64,000 bases of DNA from Treponema sp. (GCA_024691105.1 JAILNY010000121.1:16743-80742); one strand, 5' to 3'; positions 19,301-28,453 are shown, counted from the first letter of the stretch. Notes: generated from the letters alone by a model not told the origin. Numbers and translations are program-made.

Positions 19301-19406
19301 CACATCCGTTAGGGCCCAAAAGCGCTGTAATACCGCTTGAAAAATCTATATGAGTCTTATCAGCAAAAGATTTAAATCCAAAAATGTCAAGACTTTTTAA
19401 AAACAC
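16332..19406 (-). CDS. smc: Chromosome segregation SMC-type ATPase
   Basis: The ATPase of the SMC-ScpAB condensin that organises the chromosome. N-terminal head: FLKSLDIFGFKSFADKT with Walker A GPNGCGKSN. C-terminal head: signature LLSGGEKTMTAIALLFA and Walker B PFCLLDEIDAALDD. Between them are two long coiled coils. Length is 1024 residues, shorter than the usual 1150-1200, and I cannot find the canonical hinge. After the head comes a Thr/Ser/Glu-rich tail of about 100 residues with a 13-residue tandem repeat. GTG 19406 is chosen because AAGGTGG precedes it and the protein then begins at the family start. Confidence 0.93.
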   Translation of the reverse strand: MFLKSLDIFGFKSFADKTHIDFSSGITALLGPNGCGKSNVVDAMKWVLAENKSKNLRADKMEDVIFAGTANRPALNVAEVALTIMNENSLLPLEDSEIEIKRRLYRSGEAQYFINGRQVGPSEIRKLFMDTGVGKAAYSVMEQGKIDQILSSKPEDRRYLFEEAAGISRSKAECAEAERELEKTRQNLQQIEISLAEIKRNYDSLKVQSEKTIKYRKIKEEIFNIQLDIQLLKLKGFIETKSRNETSIKEVEEKRDSVRKEIEEIQNSLTENTDFVKKLQEQVYACQQEMAEIMALKSGKLDLQKQQHTRLAEIKDKIAQLEAKKTAIQGRIDDLTEEVGDAQSNLHEKTKYLADIKKNIESFQQNITTAGSQITENDNRAKEKQQQIEQLDADRALLQKELTAITEDIVTMLDAKLKDAGYSENAMNSAKSRLEEIVGKLRVFTEGRKNIFSDASKTGCRSTDEGQKLISEAAGAFEEARNMIATLEQALTDYINASPAFISEFLAPEGIITQKRAIDAKIADNLKLVADYNQVIKDLNAANVTLSMKIDEYKDTLSKLQQNEVAMGEQMRSAEEKITMLQRSVRTEELNLKTNEEEIYSENHRLEDVQEQIDTIQEELAEIERRGAETADKQTNLYKQIDDCNSKVSGKQNDLQKKQELQTKFQHQYEQLSVSMGSLDTEIRNVKQNFLDQYSRDLMDYEEHMYTITTPVAKLKEDLSKAKEGLEGLGHNINLMAPEEFTEVKDRYERQEANFKDTQKTLEDLVRVSEEIKAKSSDMFLDTYNKIKKNFHNMFRRLFNGGHAELRLEDPNNILTTGIDILAQPPGKKLENIALLSGGEKTMTAIALLFATYQVRPSPFCLLDEIDAALDDKNVSSFVTALRSFANISQYIVITHNKKTVMGAGTMLGVTMEESGISKIIALRLDDDIEKIRSEVIHENDDFVEEDVEPEQGVVLPQRPAPRNKTPENTEENTTASNDSSAGTKTAQTSNDSSADTETAQTTDAASEDAGQNTSEEENKGTNE
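16402..16479. repeat. 39-bp tandem repeat inside the smc tail
   Basis: Two 39-bp units (16402-16440 and 16441-16479) that differ at only a few bases. Each encodes 13 residues of the disordered SMC tail. Confidence 0.85.
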
Positions 19407-19492
19407 AAAAATCCACCTTATAAAATTTATACAATTATAGCACAAATCAAGGCTCAATTCAAGATTTCGCGCGGGGCTGAAAGTGTGCGGAA

Positions 19493-20644
19493 TTATTCTT
19501 CGCTTACATCGCCCGGGTTAACGAGTTTTCCTTTAAAAAGCATTTTTGGATAGACGCAAAGGCCAAATTTCTTTTCTAAGGCGGCGTATTTTCGCATTTC
19601 GTATTCATCGCCGATTACGACATTTATGCCAGTTTTGCCGGCGCGTGCGGTACGGCCCGAGCGGTGGACAAAAAAGTCTTCGTTAGAAGGCAGGTCCATC
19701 TGGATAATGTGGGTCACACCCTGAATGTCTAAGCCGCGGCTTGCAAGGTCGCTTGTGATTAAAATGCGGCATTTTCCGCTTCTAAATTTGTCAATGGCCG
19801 ATTTGCGCTCTTTTTTGTCGGTTTTTGCATGGAGTGCAAGGCAGTCAATTTTTTTGTACTGGAGTTTTGATGCAATATTTTCTACCTGGTCTGCGCGGCT
19901 TATAAAGACAAGTGCTTTTTCTGGGTTTTCGGCAAGTAAAAAGCTTTTAAGGGTTTGAATTTTATCGCGTGACTCGGCATAGATTGCCCAGTGGGTTATG
20001 CGCTTAGACAAAATGTCTTCTTTTGGGAGTATGACTTCGGCGGCATTTGAGAAAAGGCTTTTAAGCGTTTTCTTTGTTCCTTCGTTGATGGTTGCAGAAC
20101 AGGCGACAAACTGAGAATCACAGGGAATGTTACTTATAATTTTTTTTGTTTCATCGGCAATCTCAACGCTTAAAAGCCGGTCGGCTTCGTCAAGGACAAG
20201 GGCTTTTACCTGCTGGGATTTGATTTTTTTTAAGTGAATTAATTCCAGGATGCGCGACGGGTTTCCGATTAAAAGCTGTGGCTTTTCCTTTAAGGATTCT
20301 ATCTGGCGCTTTAAGGGCGTTCCACCGATAAAAAGGCTTGCTTTAAGCTCTGTGATTTTTGAAGCATTTGATTTTATTTGGGATGCAAGTTCGTAAGTTG
20401 GAGCTAAGATTATGATTTTGTCTTCGGCGCTTGATTTATTCAGCATGTTCTGAACAAGAGGTAAAAGGTATGCAAAAGTTTTTCCGGTTCCTGTTTCGGA
20501 TTCAAAAAGGATGTTTTTTGACTGTAAAATCTCAGGAATTACTTTCTGCTGAATTAATGAAGGCTCTGAGATTTCGAGCGCTGAAAGTTTTTCTGTAAGA
20601 GTTTCCGATAGTCCAAGGGACAAAAATGCGTTGTTTTCGTTCAT
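19493..20644 (-). CDS. DEAD-box RNA helicase
   Basis: ATP-dependent RNA unwinding enzyme, 383 residues. Visible motifs: Q-motif region LSLGLSETLTEKLSALEISEPSLIQ, motif I SETGTGKT, motif II LDEADRLL, motif III CSAT, motif V ITSDLASRGLDIQGV and motif VI HRSGRTARAG. It stops soon after the second RecA domain, without a basic or RNA-binding tail, so it is a minimal member. The target RNA is unknown. It is transcribed away from the glycosyltransferase gene. Confidence 0.93.
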   Translation of the reverse strand: MNENNAFLSLGLSETLTEKLSALEISEPSLIQQKVIPEILQSKNILFESETGTGKTFAYLLPLVQNMLNKSSAEDKIIILAPTYELASQIKSNASKITELKASLFIGGTPLKRQIESLKEKPQLLIGNPSRILELIHLKKIKSQQVKALVLDEADRLLSVEIADETKKIISNIPCDSQFVACSATINEGTKKTLKSLFSNAAEVILPKEDILSKRITHWAIYAESRDKIQTLKSFLLAENPEKALVFISRADQVENIASKLQYKKIDCLALHAKTDKKERKSAIDKFRSGKCRILITSDLASRGLDIQGVTHIIQMDLPSNEDFFVHRSGRTARAGKTGINVVIGDEYEMRKYAALEKKFGLCVYPKMLFKGKLVNPGDVSEE

Positions 20645-20677
20645 TCCGTAACTATAGCAAATATCCGTTCGTTGTGC

Positions 20678-20683
20678 TATAAT
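20678..20683 (+). promoter_or_regulatory. -10 box directly before glycosyltransferase start
   Basis: TATAAT at 20678-20683 lies 8 bp before ATG 20692, with a weak -35 (TAGCAA, 20655-20660). No Shine-Dalgarno fits in between, which suggests a leaderless mRNA. Confidence 0.5.
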
Positions 20684-20691
20684 AAATTCCT

Positions 20692-21801
20692 ATGAAAATC
20701 GGGATAGATACGCTCGGGCTTGATCACGGGCAGTCTGGTCTTGGCTCTTATCTTTTTTATCTGATGAAGAACCTTTCGCCAAATGATCAGATTCAATACA
20801 GCCTTTTTGGTCAGGAAGATGACCGTTATACATATAAAGCAAATTTTGATACAGAATATAATGCAGTTGATGTTTCGGATTCTATAAAAGCGCAGAGATG
20901 GTGGCATCGTTTTGACTGTGCGCGTTTTGTTCGTCAGCAAAAGTATGATGTTGTTTTTTATTGTGCTGCAAGCAGAATGTTTCCTAAAAAGACTGGCGTA
21001 AAGGGAATTGCTGTCATTAACGATATTGTTTCAAAGCTGGTAGAAGACGAGGGCGACAGATATTTATCCTGCAAGGGACTTAAGTATTTAAGAAATGCCT
21101 GCCGTATAATTGTTCCGACTCAGTTTGTAAAAAATGATCTTGTTCAGTACGGTTTTTCGGGTGACAAAATCTGTGTCATTCCAAACGGAATTGACCATAA
21201 TCTTTTTTATCCCCAGAATCTTTCGGACTCAGAATATGTCGATATTAAGCCTTTTGCAATCAAGCGCCCTTATATAATTTACCCGACTCGAATTTCGGGC
21301 GCGGACAAAAATCACATCCAGCTGATAAGGGCCTTTAATCAGTTTAAGAAAAAGACAAATCTTGCGCATCGCCTTGTTCTTGCAGGCGATCACGATTCTT
21401 ACGCTGAACAGGTTCAAAAAGAGATTTTAGCTTCGCCTTATGCAAGTGATATTTTTTTAACGGGATTCTTTCCGCATAAAGAGCTTGGGCCTCTTTATTC
21501 CAATGCGGACGCGTGCATCTTTCCATCGGCAAGAGAAGGGGTAGGACTTCCGGTTCTTGAGATGATGGCGTGCGGTGTTCCTGTTGCATGTTCTTGTAAG
21601 GGTGCTTTGCCAGAGGTTTCTGGTAATAATGCGGTTTTCTTTGACCCTGATAATATTGACCAGATTGCAGATTCTCTTGAAAAAATCTTAAGCGATACAA
21701 ATCTCAGACAGAATCTTATTCAGAATGGACAAAAATGGGCAGCATCGTTCACATGGAAGAATACTGCCCTTAAAATAGAAAATCTTATTGCTGAATTGTA
21801 G
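20692..21801 (+). CDS. Glycosyltransferase family 4
   Basis: A 369-residue retaining GT-B enzyme that moves a sugar from a nucleotide donor to an envelope or glycolipid acceptor. The C-terminal nucleotide-sugar site shows the E-x7-E motif (SAREGVGLPVLEMMACG), and there is an N-terminal GT-B glycine-rich segment GLDHGQSGLGSYLFYLM. No signal peptide. Donor and acceptor are unknown. It converges on clpX with a 3-bp gap and no terminator. Confidence 0.88.
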   Translation: MKIGIDTLGLDHGQSGLGSYLFYLMKNLSPNDQIQYSLFGQEDDRYTYKANFDTEYNAVDVSDSIKAQRWWHRFDCARFVRQQKYDVVFYCAASRMFPKKTGVKGIAVINDIVSKLVEDEGDRYLSCKGLKYLRNACRIIVPTQFVKNDLVQYGFSGDKICVIPNGIDHNLFYPQNLSDSEYVDIKPFAIKRPYIIYPTRISGADKNHIQLIRAFNQFKKKTNLAHRLVLAGDHDSYAEQVQKEILASPYASDIFLTGFFPHKELGPLYSNADACIFPSAREGVGLPVLEMMACGVPVACSCKGALPEVSGNNAVFFDPDNIDQIADSLEKILSDTNLRQNLIQNGQKWAASFTWKNTALKIENLIAEL

Positions 21802-21804
21802 GTC

Positions 21805-23067
21805 TTATGCAGTCTTTTCTACAAGAAGAGACTGTGTATCGATGGCACAATCCTGCTTTACGATGTCTTTTGTAATTTCGAGCTTCTTTTTACCCTTGAT
21901 GCTTGGAACTTCAAACATGATGTCGAGAAGCATTTTTTCGACAATCGCACGAAGTCCACGCGCACCAGTTTTCTGCTTGATTGCAATATCTGCAATTTCT
22001 GCAATTGCTTCATCTGTAAACGAAAGATCAACGTCATCCATCTTAAACGATGCCTCAAACTGCTTTGTAATTGCGTTCTTCGGCTGAGTCAAGATAGAAA
22101 TAAGGTCGTCTCTTGTAAGCTCTTTTAATGCAACAGAAATCGGCATACGACCGATAAGTTCCGGGATGAGACCGAATTTAACAAGGTCGTCTGAAGTAAC
22201 CTGATTTAAAAGGTCTACGCGTTCCTGGTCTGTCATCTTTACGTTTTTAGAACCAAAGCCCATTGACTGACCGTTTGTTCTCTGCTCGATGATTTTATCA
22301 AGTCCGACAAATGCACCGCCTAAGATAAAGAGGATGTTTGTCGTATCAATTTCAAGCATTTCCTGGTTAGGATGTTTTCTTCCGCCCTGAGGAGGAACGC
22401 TTGCTTTTGTTCCTTCGATGATCTTTAAGAGAGCCTGCTGAACGCCTTCTCCCGAAACATCTCGTGTAATGGAAGTATTTTCGCTCTTGCGTGCAATCTT
22501 ATCGATTTCGTCAATAAAGATGATTCCTTTTTCTGCAGCCTGAATGTTTCCGTTTGCGGCATTGATCAACTTGAGAAGAACGTTTTCTACGTCTTCACCA
22601 ACGTAGCCGGCTTCTGTAAGGGTAGTAGCGTCTGCGATTGCAAATGGAACCTTAAGCTTTTGAGCGAGTGTCTTTGCAAGAAGGGTTTTTCCGCTTCCTG
22701 TTGGTCCGATTAAAAGGATGTTTGATTTTTCGATTTTGACATCGCTTTTGTCAAAGTTTTTGAGAGAAGACATTCTCTTGTAGTGGTTGTAAACTGCTAC
22801 AGAGAGTGCTTTTTTTGCGTAGTCCTGACCGATTACGTACTGATCAAGGTATGCTTTAAATTCTCTTGGAGAAGGTACTTCTGTCAAATTGATCGAAAGC
22901 TCTTCTCCCGGTTCTGAGTCAAAAATGCCTTTACAGATTTCTACACATTCATTGCAGATATATACCGGTGCAATACGTGAACCGATAAGTCGTCTAAAGT
23001 CATCTTTTTTATTACCTGCAGGAAGTCCGCAAAATGCGCAATATTCCTGACTGCCGAATTTTTTCAC
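21805..23067 (-). CDS. clpX: ATP-dependent Clp protease ATPase subunit ClpX
   Basis: The unfoldase that feeds substrates to ClpP. The 420-residue product has the N-terminal C4 zinc finger (CAFCG ... CNECVEIC), Walker A GPTGSGKT, Walker [10 protein letters not shown], the sensor region [15 protein letters not shown] and pore-loop GYVGED. It starts 3 bp after clpP. Confidence 0.98.
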   Translation of the reverse strand: MKKFGSQEYCAFCGLPAGNKKDDFRRLIGSRIAPVYICNECVEICKGIFDSEPGEELSINLTEVPSPREFKAYLDQYVIGQDYAKKALSVAVYNHYKRMSSLKNFDKSDVKIEKSNILLIGPTGSGKTLLAKTLAQKLKVPFAIADATTLTEAGYVGEDVENVLLKLINAANGNIQAAEKGIIFIDEIDKIARKSENTSITRDVSGEGVQQALLKIIEGTKASVPPQGGRKHPNQEMLEIDTTNILFILGGAFVGLDKIIEQRTNGQSMGFGSKNVKMTDQERVDLLNQVTSDDLVKFGLIPELIGRMPISVALKELTRDDLISILTQPKNAITKQFEASFKMDDVDLSFTDEAIAEIADIAIKQKTGARGLRAIVEKMLLDIMFEVPSIKGKKKLEITKDIVKQDCAIDTQSLLVEKTA

Positions 23068-23070
23068 TTT

Positions 23071-23670
23071 CTATTTTCTCCCTTCCATTATCTGGTCGAC
23101 GATGCCGTATTCAAGGGCATCTTTTGCTGACATAAAAAAGTCACGTTCGATATCAGAGGCAACGGTTTTTTCCGTTTTCCCTGTATCGCGTGCAAGATAT
23201 TCAATTGAAAGTTTTTTAAGGCGAAGAATTTCTTTTGCCTGAATTGCAACGTCTGTTTCCTGTCCTTCTGTTCCGCCTGAAGGCTGATGAATCATTACTC
23301 TTGAAGATGGAAGAATATAGCGTTTGCCTTTAGTTCCTCCTGCAAGAAGAATTGCTCCCATGCTTGCAGCCTGTCCGATACAGATTGTCTGAACCGGGCA
23401 CTTGATGTAGTGCATTGTATCATAAATAGCAAGCCCGGCTGTTACAGAGCCTCCCGGTGAATTTATGTATACGCTGATGTCTTTGTCAGGATTTTCTGAT
23501 TCAAGGAATAAAAGCTGTGCTATAACGCTGTCTGCGCTCTCATCATTTATCGGGCCGTCAATAAAGACGATACGGTCTTCGAGAAGTCGTGAATATATGT
23601 CATACTGTCTTTCACCATTTCCGCTTTTTTTAATTACATAGAGCGGGTAATAACTCATCTGTTCGTTCAT
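23071..23670 (-). CDS. clpP: ATP-dependent Clp protease proteolytic subunit ClpP
   Basis: Serine peptidase that forms the degradation chamber used by ClpX. The catalytic Ser is in GQAASMGA and the His in [10 protein letters not shown]. The 199-residue length is normal. A terminator-like hairpin separates it from tig upstream, so clpP-clpX probably has its own promoter. Confidence 0.98.
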   Translation of the reverse strand: MNEQMSYYPLYVIKKSGNGERQYDIYSRLLEDRIVFIDGPINDESADSVIAQLLFLESENPDKDISVYINSPGGSVTAGLAIYDTMHYIKCPVQTICIGQAASMGAILLAGGTKGKRYILPSSRVMIHQPSGGTEGQETDVAIQAKEILRLKKLSIEYLARDTGKTEKTVASDIERDFFMSAKDALEYGIVDQIMEGRK

Positions 23671-23750
23671 AATCTTTCCTTATTCTCTTTTCGGATACTT
23701 ATATTAAATAAATATATCAAAAAAATGTCAAATCGTCTTTAATTTTTGTC

Positions 23751-23785
23751 AAAAAAAAAGCTGTCAGTTAAAGACAGCTTTTTTT
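23751..23785 (-). terminator. Terminator after tig
   Basis: Stem AAGCTGTC (23758-23765) with GACAGCTT (23773-23780), flanked by A and T runs on both sides, so it acts for tig on the minus strand. Confidence 0.85.
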
Positions 23786-23803
23786 GCACGTTATTATGAG
23801 AAC

Positions 23804-25165
23804 TTAGCGCTGCTTAAAGAGGTCTGCAAAAGACATCTTGTCGCCTTTAGAAACTTTAACTTCTTTGTAGAGTTCTTCGTAAAGTTTCTGTTCTTTAGCA
23901 TCGTCAATAAGATATTCTTTGGAACGTGGATCTGCATAGTGCTTTTTAACGTCTTCTACTGACATTCCGCCTTCTTCTGCGATCTTTGCATACTGTGCTT
24001 CGATTTCTTCTGGAGTAACAGAAATGTTGCGCTCTTTAAGAAGGCTTTCTACGATGATGCGGCTCTTGAGCATTTTTTCGCTGTCTGCTGCCCACTGTGA
24101 TGTCATTGCTTCCTTAGACTGGCCTGAAGCGAGAATCATTTTTTCAAGCTGTTCAGGGCTTGTCTGGAACTGCTGGGCCATCATTCTCCAGCGTCCGTCG
24201 AGTTCTGCCTGAAGCATACTTGCAGGAATGTCAAAGTTGTTCTTTTCTACAAGCTGAGAAAGAAGGTCGTTGTTCTTCATTTCTTTGATGCGGCGTTCGC
24301 GTGCTGTTTCCATCTGGCGCTTGAGATCTGTTTTAAGATCGTCGAGTGTCTTGTATTTTTCGTTAACATCCTGAGCAAGTTCGTCATCCAGAGCAGGAAG
24401 ATTGCGTAATTTGATTGCTGTTACAGTTACGCTGATTTTCTTTGTTTTTCCTGCAAGTTCTGCATCAGGATCATCTTTTTTGTATGTTTTTGTAATTTCT
24501 TTTGTTTCGTTCTTTTTAAGACCGATGATTTCGTCGTCGATTTTGTAGATATTTTCGCCAGTTCCAACTGTAAATACAAAGCCTTCGCGTTTAGAACCGT
24601 CAACTACATTACCGTTGTCGTCAAGTTCGCAGTAGTTGATTGTAACGATATCGTCTTTTGCAACTGCTTCACCGTCTTTTTTGTCAGTTACTGTTGCGTT
24701 GCGTTCCTGAATGCCTTTGAGTTCTTCTGCAAGTTCAGCATCGCCGATTGTAACCTGTGGTTCTTTTACTGTGATTCCAGAAAAGTTTTTAACTTCTACT
24801 TTTGGAAGAATATCGTAAGTTACTGTATATGTAAGGTCTTTTGTAAAGTCAAGTTCTGGAACACTTTCGAGTTTTGGCTGAGCATATGGAAGAGGACGAT
24901 AGTCTTTTTCGTTTTCATCAGAGAAAATTTCGTTTAATGAGCCGTCAATTACTTCGCTTAAAGTGTCGGCTTTGAGTGCGTCGCCGTATTTGCGTTCAAG
25001 TACACTTGCTGGAACGTGTCCTTTTCTAAATCCAGGAATCTGTGCGTTTTTTGTGTAGTTTGCAGTTACCTTTTTATAAGTTGCTTCAATGTCGCTTTTG
25101 TCTACTGTTACTGTAAGTTTTACTGCTGATTTTTCGAGTTTTTCGTAATTCTTTGATAATTTCAC
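23804..25165 (-). CDS. tig: Trigger factor
   Basis: Ribosome-associated chaperone with peptidyl-prolyl isomerase activity. The ribosome-docking signature is GFRKGHVPASVL near residue 45. The FKBP domain covers about residues 155-245 (DIVTINYCELDDNG, GLKKNETKEI), and the helical C-terminal cradle follows. Length of 453 residues is normal. Confidence 0.97.
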   Translation of the reverse strand: MKLSKNYEKLEKSAVKLTVTVDKSDIEATYKKVTANYTKNAQIPGFRKGHVPASVLERKYGDALKADTLSEVIDGSLNEIFSDENEKDYRPLPYAQPKLESVPELDFTKDLTYTVTYDILPKVEVKNFSGITVKEPQVTIGDAELAEELKGIQERNATVTDKKDGEAVAKDDIVTINYCELDDNGNVVDGSKREGFVFTVGTGENIYKIDDEIIGLKKNETKEITKTYKKDDPDAELAGKTKKISVTVTAIKLRNLPALDDELAQDVNEKYKTLDDLKTDLKRQMETARERRIKEMKNNDLLSQLVEKNNFDIPASMLQAELDGRWRMMAQQFQTSPEQLEKMILASGQSKEAMTSQWAADSEKMLKSRIIVESLLKERNISVTPEEIEAQYAKIAEEGGMSVEDVKKHYADPRSKEYLIDDAKEQKLYEELYKEVKVSKGDKMSFADLFKQR

Positions 25166-25194
25166 GATATTAATCCTCTTGTAAAAAAAATGAA

Positions 25195-25232
25195 TAAAAA
25201 AAAGCGATTCAGATTGCTCTAAAATCGCTTTA
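25195..25232 (-). terminator. Terminator after the Leu-Gly-Gly tRNA cluster
   Basis: AAAGCGATT (25201-25209) pairs with AATCGCTTT (25223-25231); the minus-strand T run corresponds to the A run at 25193-25203. Confidence 0.75.
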
Positions 25233-25238
25233 ATTTAG

Positions 25239-25310
25239 AGCGGGAAACGGGAGTTGGACCCGCGACATCCACCTTGGCAAGGTGGCGCTCTACCACTGAG
25301 CTATTCCCGC
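25239..25310 (-). tRNA. tRNA-Gly (anticodon GCC), copy 1
   Basis: Minus-strand acceptor arms GCGGGAA and TTCCCGC. The anticodon arm CCACC-TTGCCAA-GGTGG gives anticodon GCC. It is identical to the copy at 25363-25434. Confidence 0.95.
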
Positions 25311-25362
25311 AAAATATTGAGTTTTGCGCTCTGAATGTAATGCAGAAAAATTAATCTGCTAG

Positions 25363-25434
25363 AGCGGGAAACGGGAGTTGGACCCGCGACATCCACCTTG
25401 GCAAGGTGGCGCTCTACCACTGAGCTATTCCCGC
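25363..25434 (-). tRNA. tRNA-Gly (anticodon GCC), copy 2
   Basis: Identical to the copy at 25239-25310, including acceptor, anticodon (GCC) and T arms. The two lie in tandem behind tRNA-Leu, and a GAGTTTTGCG sequence precedes both duplicate units, which points to tandem duplication. Confidence 0.95.
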
Positions 25435-25468
25435 AGATGTAATCTTTGCAAACCCGATATTCGAGTTT

Positions 25469-25548
25469 TGCGAGAGGAGGGACTTGAACCCTCAAGCCGA
25501 AGCACTAGATCCTAAGTCTAGCGTGTATGCCAGTTTCACCACTCTCGC
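25469..25548 (-). tRNA. tRNA-Leu (anticodon TAG)
   Basis: Minus-strand acceptor arms GCGAGAG and CTCTCGC. The anticodon arm CTAGA-CTTAGGA-TCTAG gives TAG. A short variable arm of class II type is present and the T-loop is GTTCAAGTC. Confidence 0.92.
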
Positions 25549-25758
25549 TTAATGAAACTACGTGAAGAAAATATATCAAAATCGCTTAAGTCTGTCTAGT
25601 GGTTTGGAATATTTTTTTTGCGCACGGGGTGAAATTTGCAAACCGTGTGATTTAAATTTGAATTTCCGCCTGTAGCATGTTAAAATTGTAAGCAATAAAA
25701 ATATTTGCTGCATTAGTGCCCGATTTAGGGTGCGCTGCTTTTTAGGAAGGAAATAAAT

Positions 25759-26823
25759 ATGAAAAGAAAACTTTTTACTATTATTACAGCTGCTGTTTTG
25801 ACTTGTTTACTTTTTTCGTGCAAAAAAGAAAATAGATATGCTGCTGACACACACAAGGCCGTGCTTGAAGGAAAGACTGTAGTCGAGCGCTACGGAAATC
25901 TTCAGGTTATCGGAGCTGACTTGTGTAACGAAAAAGGGGAGCCTGTTCAGCTTAGGGGAATGAGCTCTCACGGACTTCAGTGGTATGGAAAATATGCCAA
26001 CAAAAATGTAATTACCTGGCTTCGTGATGACTGGAACTGCCAGCTCTGGCGCGCTGCATTGTATACATACGGCGGATATATCGGAAATCCGGTTTTAAAA
26101 GAAAAAGTGATTGACTCAATCGAAGCCTGTATCGACTGCGGAATGTATGTTCTTGTTGACTGGCATGTTCTTAATGACCGCGATCCGCTTTTGTATCAAA
26201 AGCAGGCTGAAGAATTTTTTGATGAGATTTCTAAGACTTACGGTGATAAACCAAATATCATTTACGAAATCTGTAATGAACCAAACGGTGACGACATTAC
26301 CTGGAAAGACAACATCAAGCCTTATGCCGAAAAAATTATTCAGGTAATCAGAAAAAATGACCCTGACAATATCATCATTGTCGGAACTCCTGTATGGTCA
26401 AGCGATGTCACTTCTGCGGCAGAAGATCCAATTTTGAATCAGAAAAACATCATGTATACACTTCACTTTTATGCAGGTTCTCATGGTTCAAGCCGCCGCG
26501 GACACATTACCAAGGCAATTAAAAAGGGACTTCCTATCTTTGTAACAGAGTGGGGTTGTACAAAAGAAAGCGGTGACGGCGGTGTCTTTGAAAAAGAAAC
26601 AATGGAATGGATTAAATACATGGAAGAAAACAATATTTCATGGACAAACTGGTCTGTAAACAACAAGGGAGAAGACTCGGGTGTTCTTGTATTTAATGCT
26701 GACCGTGATGCAAAAGGCGGCTGGAAAGATAAAGATCTTTCTAAAGCCGGAAAATTCATCCGTAGAATTCTTAGAAACGAACTTACATACGATATTTATA
26801 AGGAAGAACAGAAGAAAAAATAG
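25759..26823 (+). CDS. GH5 family endoglucanase-like lipoprotein
   Basis: Probably hydrolyses beta-1,4-glucan (cellulose type) at the cell surface. The signal MKRKLFTIITAAVLTCLLFSC ends in a lipobox with Cys21. The GH5 fold is seen from GEPVQLRGMSSHGLQWYG onward. The acid/base Glu is E174 in ICNEP and the nucleophile is E264 in FVTEWG. HFYAGSHG carries a conserved His/Tyr pair. It has no separate carbohydrate-binding module. A strong AGGAAGGA site precedes ATG 25759. Its closest relatives appear to be GH5_2 cellulases. Confidence 0.9.
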   Translation: MKRKLFTIITAAVLTCLLFSCKKENRYAADTHKAVLEGKTVVERYGNLQVIGADLCNEKGEPVQLRGMSSHGLQWYGKYANKNVITWLRDDWNCQLWRAALYTYGGYIGNPVLKEKVIDSIEACIDCGMYVLVDWHVLNDRDPLLYQKQAEEFFDEISKTYGDKPNIIYEICNEPNGDDITWKDNIKPYAEKIIQVIRKNDPDNIIIVGTPVWSSDVTSAAEDPILNQKNIMYTLHFYAGSHGSSRRGHITKAIKKGLPIFVTEWGCTKESGDGGVFEKETMEWIKYMEENNISWTNWSVNNKGEDSGVLVFNADRDAKGGWKDKDLSKAGKFIRRILRNELTYDIYKEEQKKK

Positions 26824-26837
26824 CTTCTGGTAAAAAT

Positions 26838-27935
26838 ATGCCTAATCTCATTGACTATATAAAATGGCGGGGTGACCTGTCTTTTAAAACTCATAAATTT
26901 AACGAAATTGATATGCTCGTTCTTTGTCAGATTTCTTATCTGAATTTTGATGAGCTTGCTCCGGCTGAACTGAAAGCGGGAATGACTTTAAGCGCGCTGT
27001 GGAATGCGTTTAGATCCGAGCCCGATTTTGAAAAACGTGCAGACCTTGGAGTTATGATAAATCCTCAAACTGTGGATGTTTTTGAGCTTGCTGCAAAGTC
27101 TGAGCGCTTTGAAAATGTCCGCATCGCAGGCTATGTAAATAAAATTGACATAGAGCGTGAGGAACAGTTTTCTGCGATGACATATTTTACAGAAAAAGAG
27201 CGAAAAAATCCTTACGTTGTTTTTCGCGGAACGGACGATACGATTGTCGGATGGAAAGAAGACTTTAACATGGCTCTTTCGACAGATATTCCGGCACAGC
27301 TTGATTCAATAGAATATATTAACAATGTCGCAAAGTTATGTCGTGGAAAAATCTGTACTGCGGGGCATTCCAAAGGCGGAAACCTTGCCGTTTACGCTGC
27401 CTGCTTTATGAATGATTCATATAAAAAGCGGCTTTCTGTTGTTTACAACTTTGACGGGCCGGGATTTACTTCTAAGGTACGCTCGACTTCTGCTTTTGAT
27501 GCAGTCCGTTCGCGTATTAAGTCCTGGTATCCGTATGAGTCAATAATCGGTATGCTTTTTGAGCATGATGACGGCTACACGGTTATCGAAAGTTCTCAGA
27601 AAGGTGTGTGGCAGCACGATGCTCTGTCATGGCAGATCGAAGGCCGCTATTTTGTTACCAAACCAGAGCTTGACTCAAAAAGCATCTATTTTAACAGGAC
27701 ATTTAATACATGGCTTTCAAAGCTTCCTGAGCAGAAGCTTGAAAAAGTTATAGATGCCATTTTTGATGTGCTTGCCGTAACAGGGGCTAGAACAAATTCT
27801 GAGCTTGAATCTGATTTCTTTGGCAATACAAGAAAGATTATAAAGGCAATAGGTTCTCTGGATAACGATGTCAGAACAGAGGCCGGCGAGTTTGTAAAGC
27901 TCCTTTTGGACAGTGCGCTTTCGGGGCGTAAGTAA
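26838..27935 (+). CDS. DUF2974 (Mbeg1-like) alpha/beta hydrolase
   Basis: A 365-residue cytoplasmic protein of the DUF2974 family, which has a lipase-like alpha/beta fold. The nucleophile elbow is GHSKGGNLAVYAA, and FRGTDDTIVGWKEDFNMA is the matching lid/oxyanion segment. No signal peptide is visible. Substrate and role are unknown. It begins 14 bp after the GH5 gene and is probably co-transcribed, but a functional link is not shown. Confidence 0.82.
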   Translation: MPNLIDYIKWRGDLSFKTHKFNEIDMLVLCQISYLNFDELAPAELKAGMTLSALWNAFRSEPDFEKRADLGVMINPQTVDVFELAAKSERFENVRIAGYVNKIDIEREEQFSAMTYFTEKERKNPYVVFRGTDDTIVGWKEDFNMALSTDIPAQLDSIEYINNVAKLCRGKICTAGHSKGGNLAVYAACFMNDSYKKRLSVVYNFDGPGFTSKVRSTSAFDAVRSRIKSWYPYESIIGMLFEHDDGYTVIESSQKGVWQHDALSWQIEGRYFVTKPELDSKSIYFNRTFNTWLSKLPEQKLEKVIDAIFDVLAVTGARTNSELESDFFGNTRKIIKAIGSLDNDVRTEAGEFVKLLLDSALSGRK

Positions 27936-27980
27936 GTCTTTACGTCGAGCGCAGCATCCTGTACGTCGCGCATGCGCTAA

Positions 27981-28009
27981 TTGACAATCGTGGTGTAATT
28001 TATTACTAT
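27981..28009 (+). promoter_or_regulatory. Sigma-70-type promoter for secG
   Basis: TTGACA (27981-27986), a 17-bp spacer and TACTAT (28004-28009). A palindrome GCGCATGCGC lies just upstream. A short hairpin (CTGTT ... AACAG) sits in the leader. Confidence 0.75.
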
Positions 28010-28078
28010 TATTCAATCATTTTTTAGAATAAAATTCGGCTGTTCTTAGACGAGAAACAGTCTTTGGAGTGTTATTTT

Positions 28079-28453
28079 ATGGAAGCTATGAAAGTTGTGC
28101 TTATCGTATTGTTTGTAATCATCAGTATTTTGCTTGTTCTTCTTGTTCTTATCCAGAACGACGAAGGTGGCGGACTTGGTGGTCTTCTTTCAGGTGCAGG
28201 TTCTGCTGCATTTGGTTCACATTCGGCAAGTGTAATAAATAAAACAACTTTTGTTCTTGTTGTTCTTTTCTTTGTAACTGCTTTTGCAATTGCACGTCTT
28301 AACAAGGCTCCTGCAATTAAAGAACTTAAAGCAGAAGAAGCTGTTGAACAGCAGCTTTCTCCAGAAAGCGAAGCAGGTGACTGGTGGAACGATGTAAACG
28401 AAAAACCAGCAGAAGCTTCAGAAAATTCTTTGTCAGCAACTGACGGAGAATAA
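28079..28453 (+). CDS. secG: Protein translocase subunit SecG
   Basis: Small inner-membrane subunit of the SecYEG channel. Two membrane segments (about residues 4-22 and 52-72) flank the conserved loop IQNDEGGGLGGLLSGAGSAAFGS. A hydrophilic acidic C-terminal extension follows. ATG 28079 is chosen because GGAG at 28066-28069 is correctly placed; an upstream in-frame start is unlikely. Confidence 0.93.
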   Translation: MEAMKVVLIVLFVIISILLVLLVLIQNDEGGGLGGLLSGAGSAAFGSHSASVINKTTFVLVVLFFVTAFAIARLNKAPAIKELKAEEAVEQQLSPESEAGDWWNDVNEKPAEASENSLSATDGE

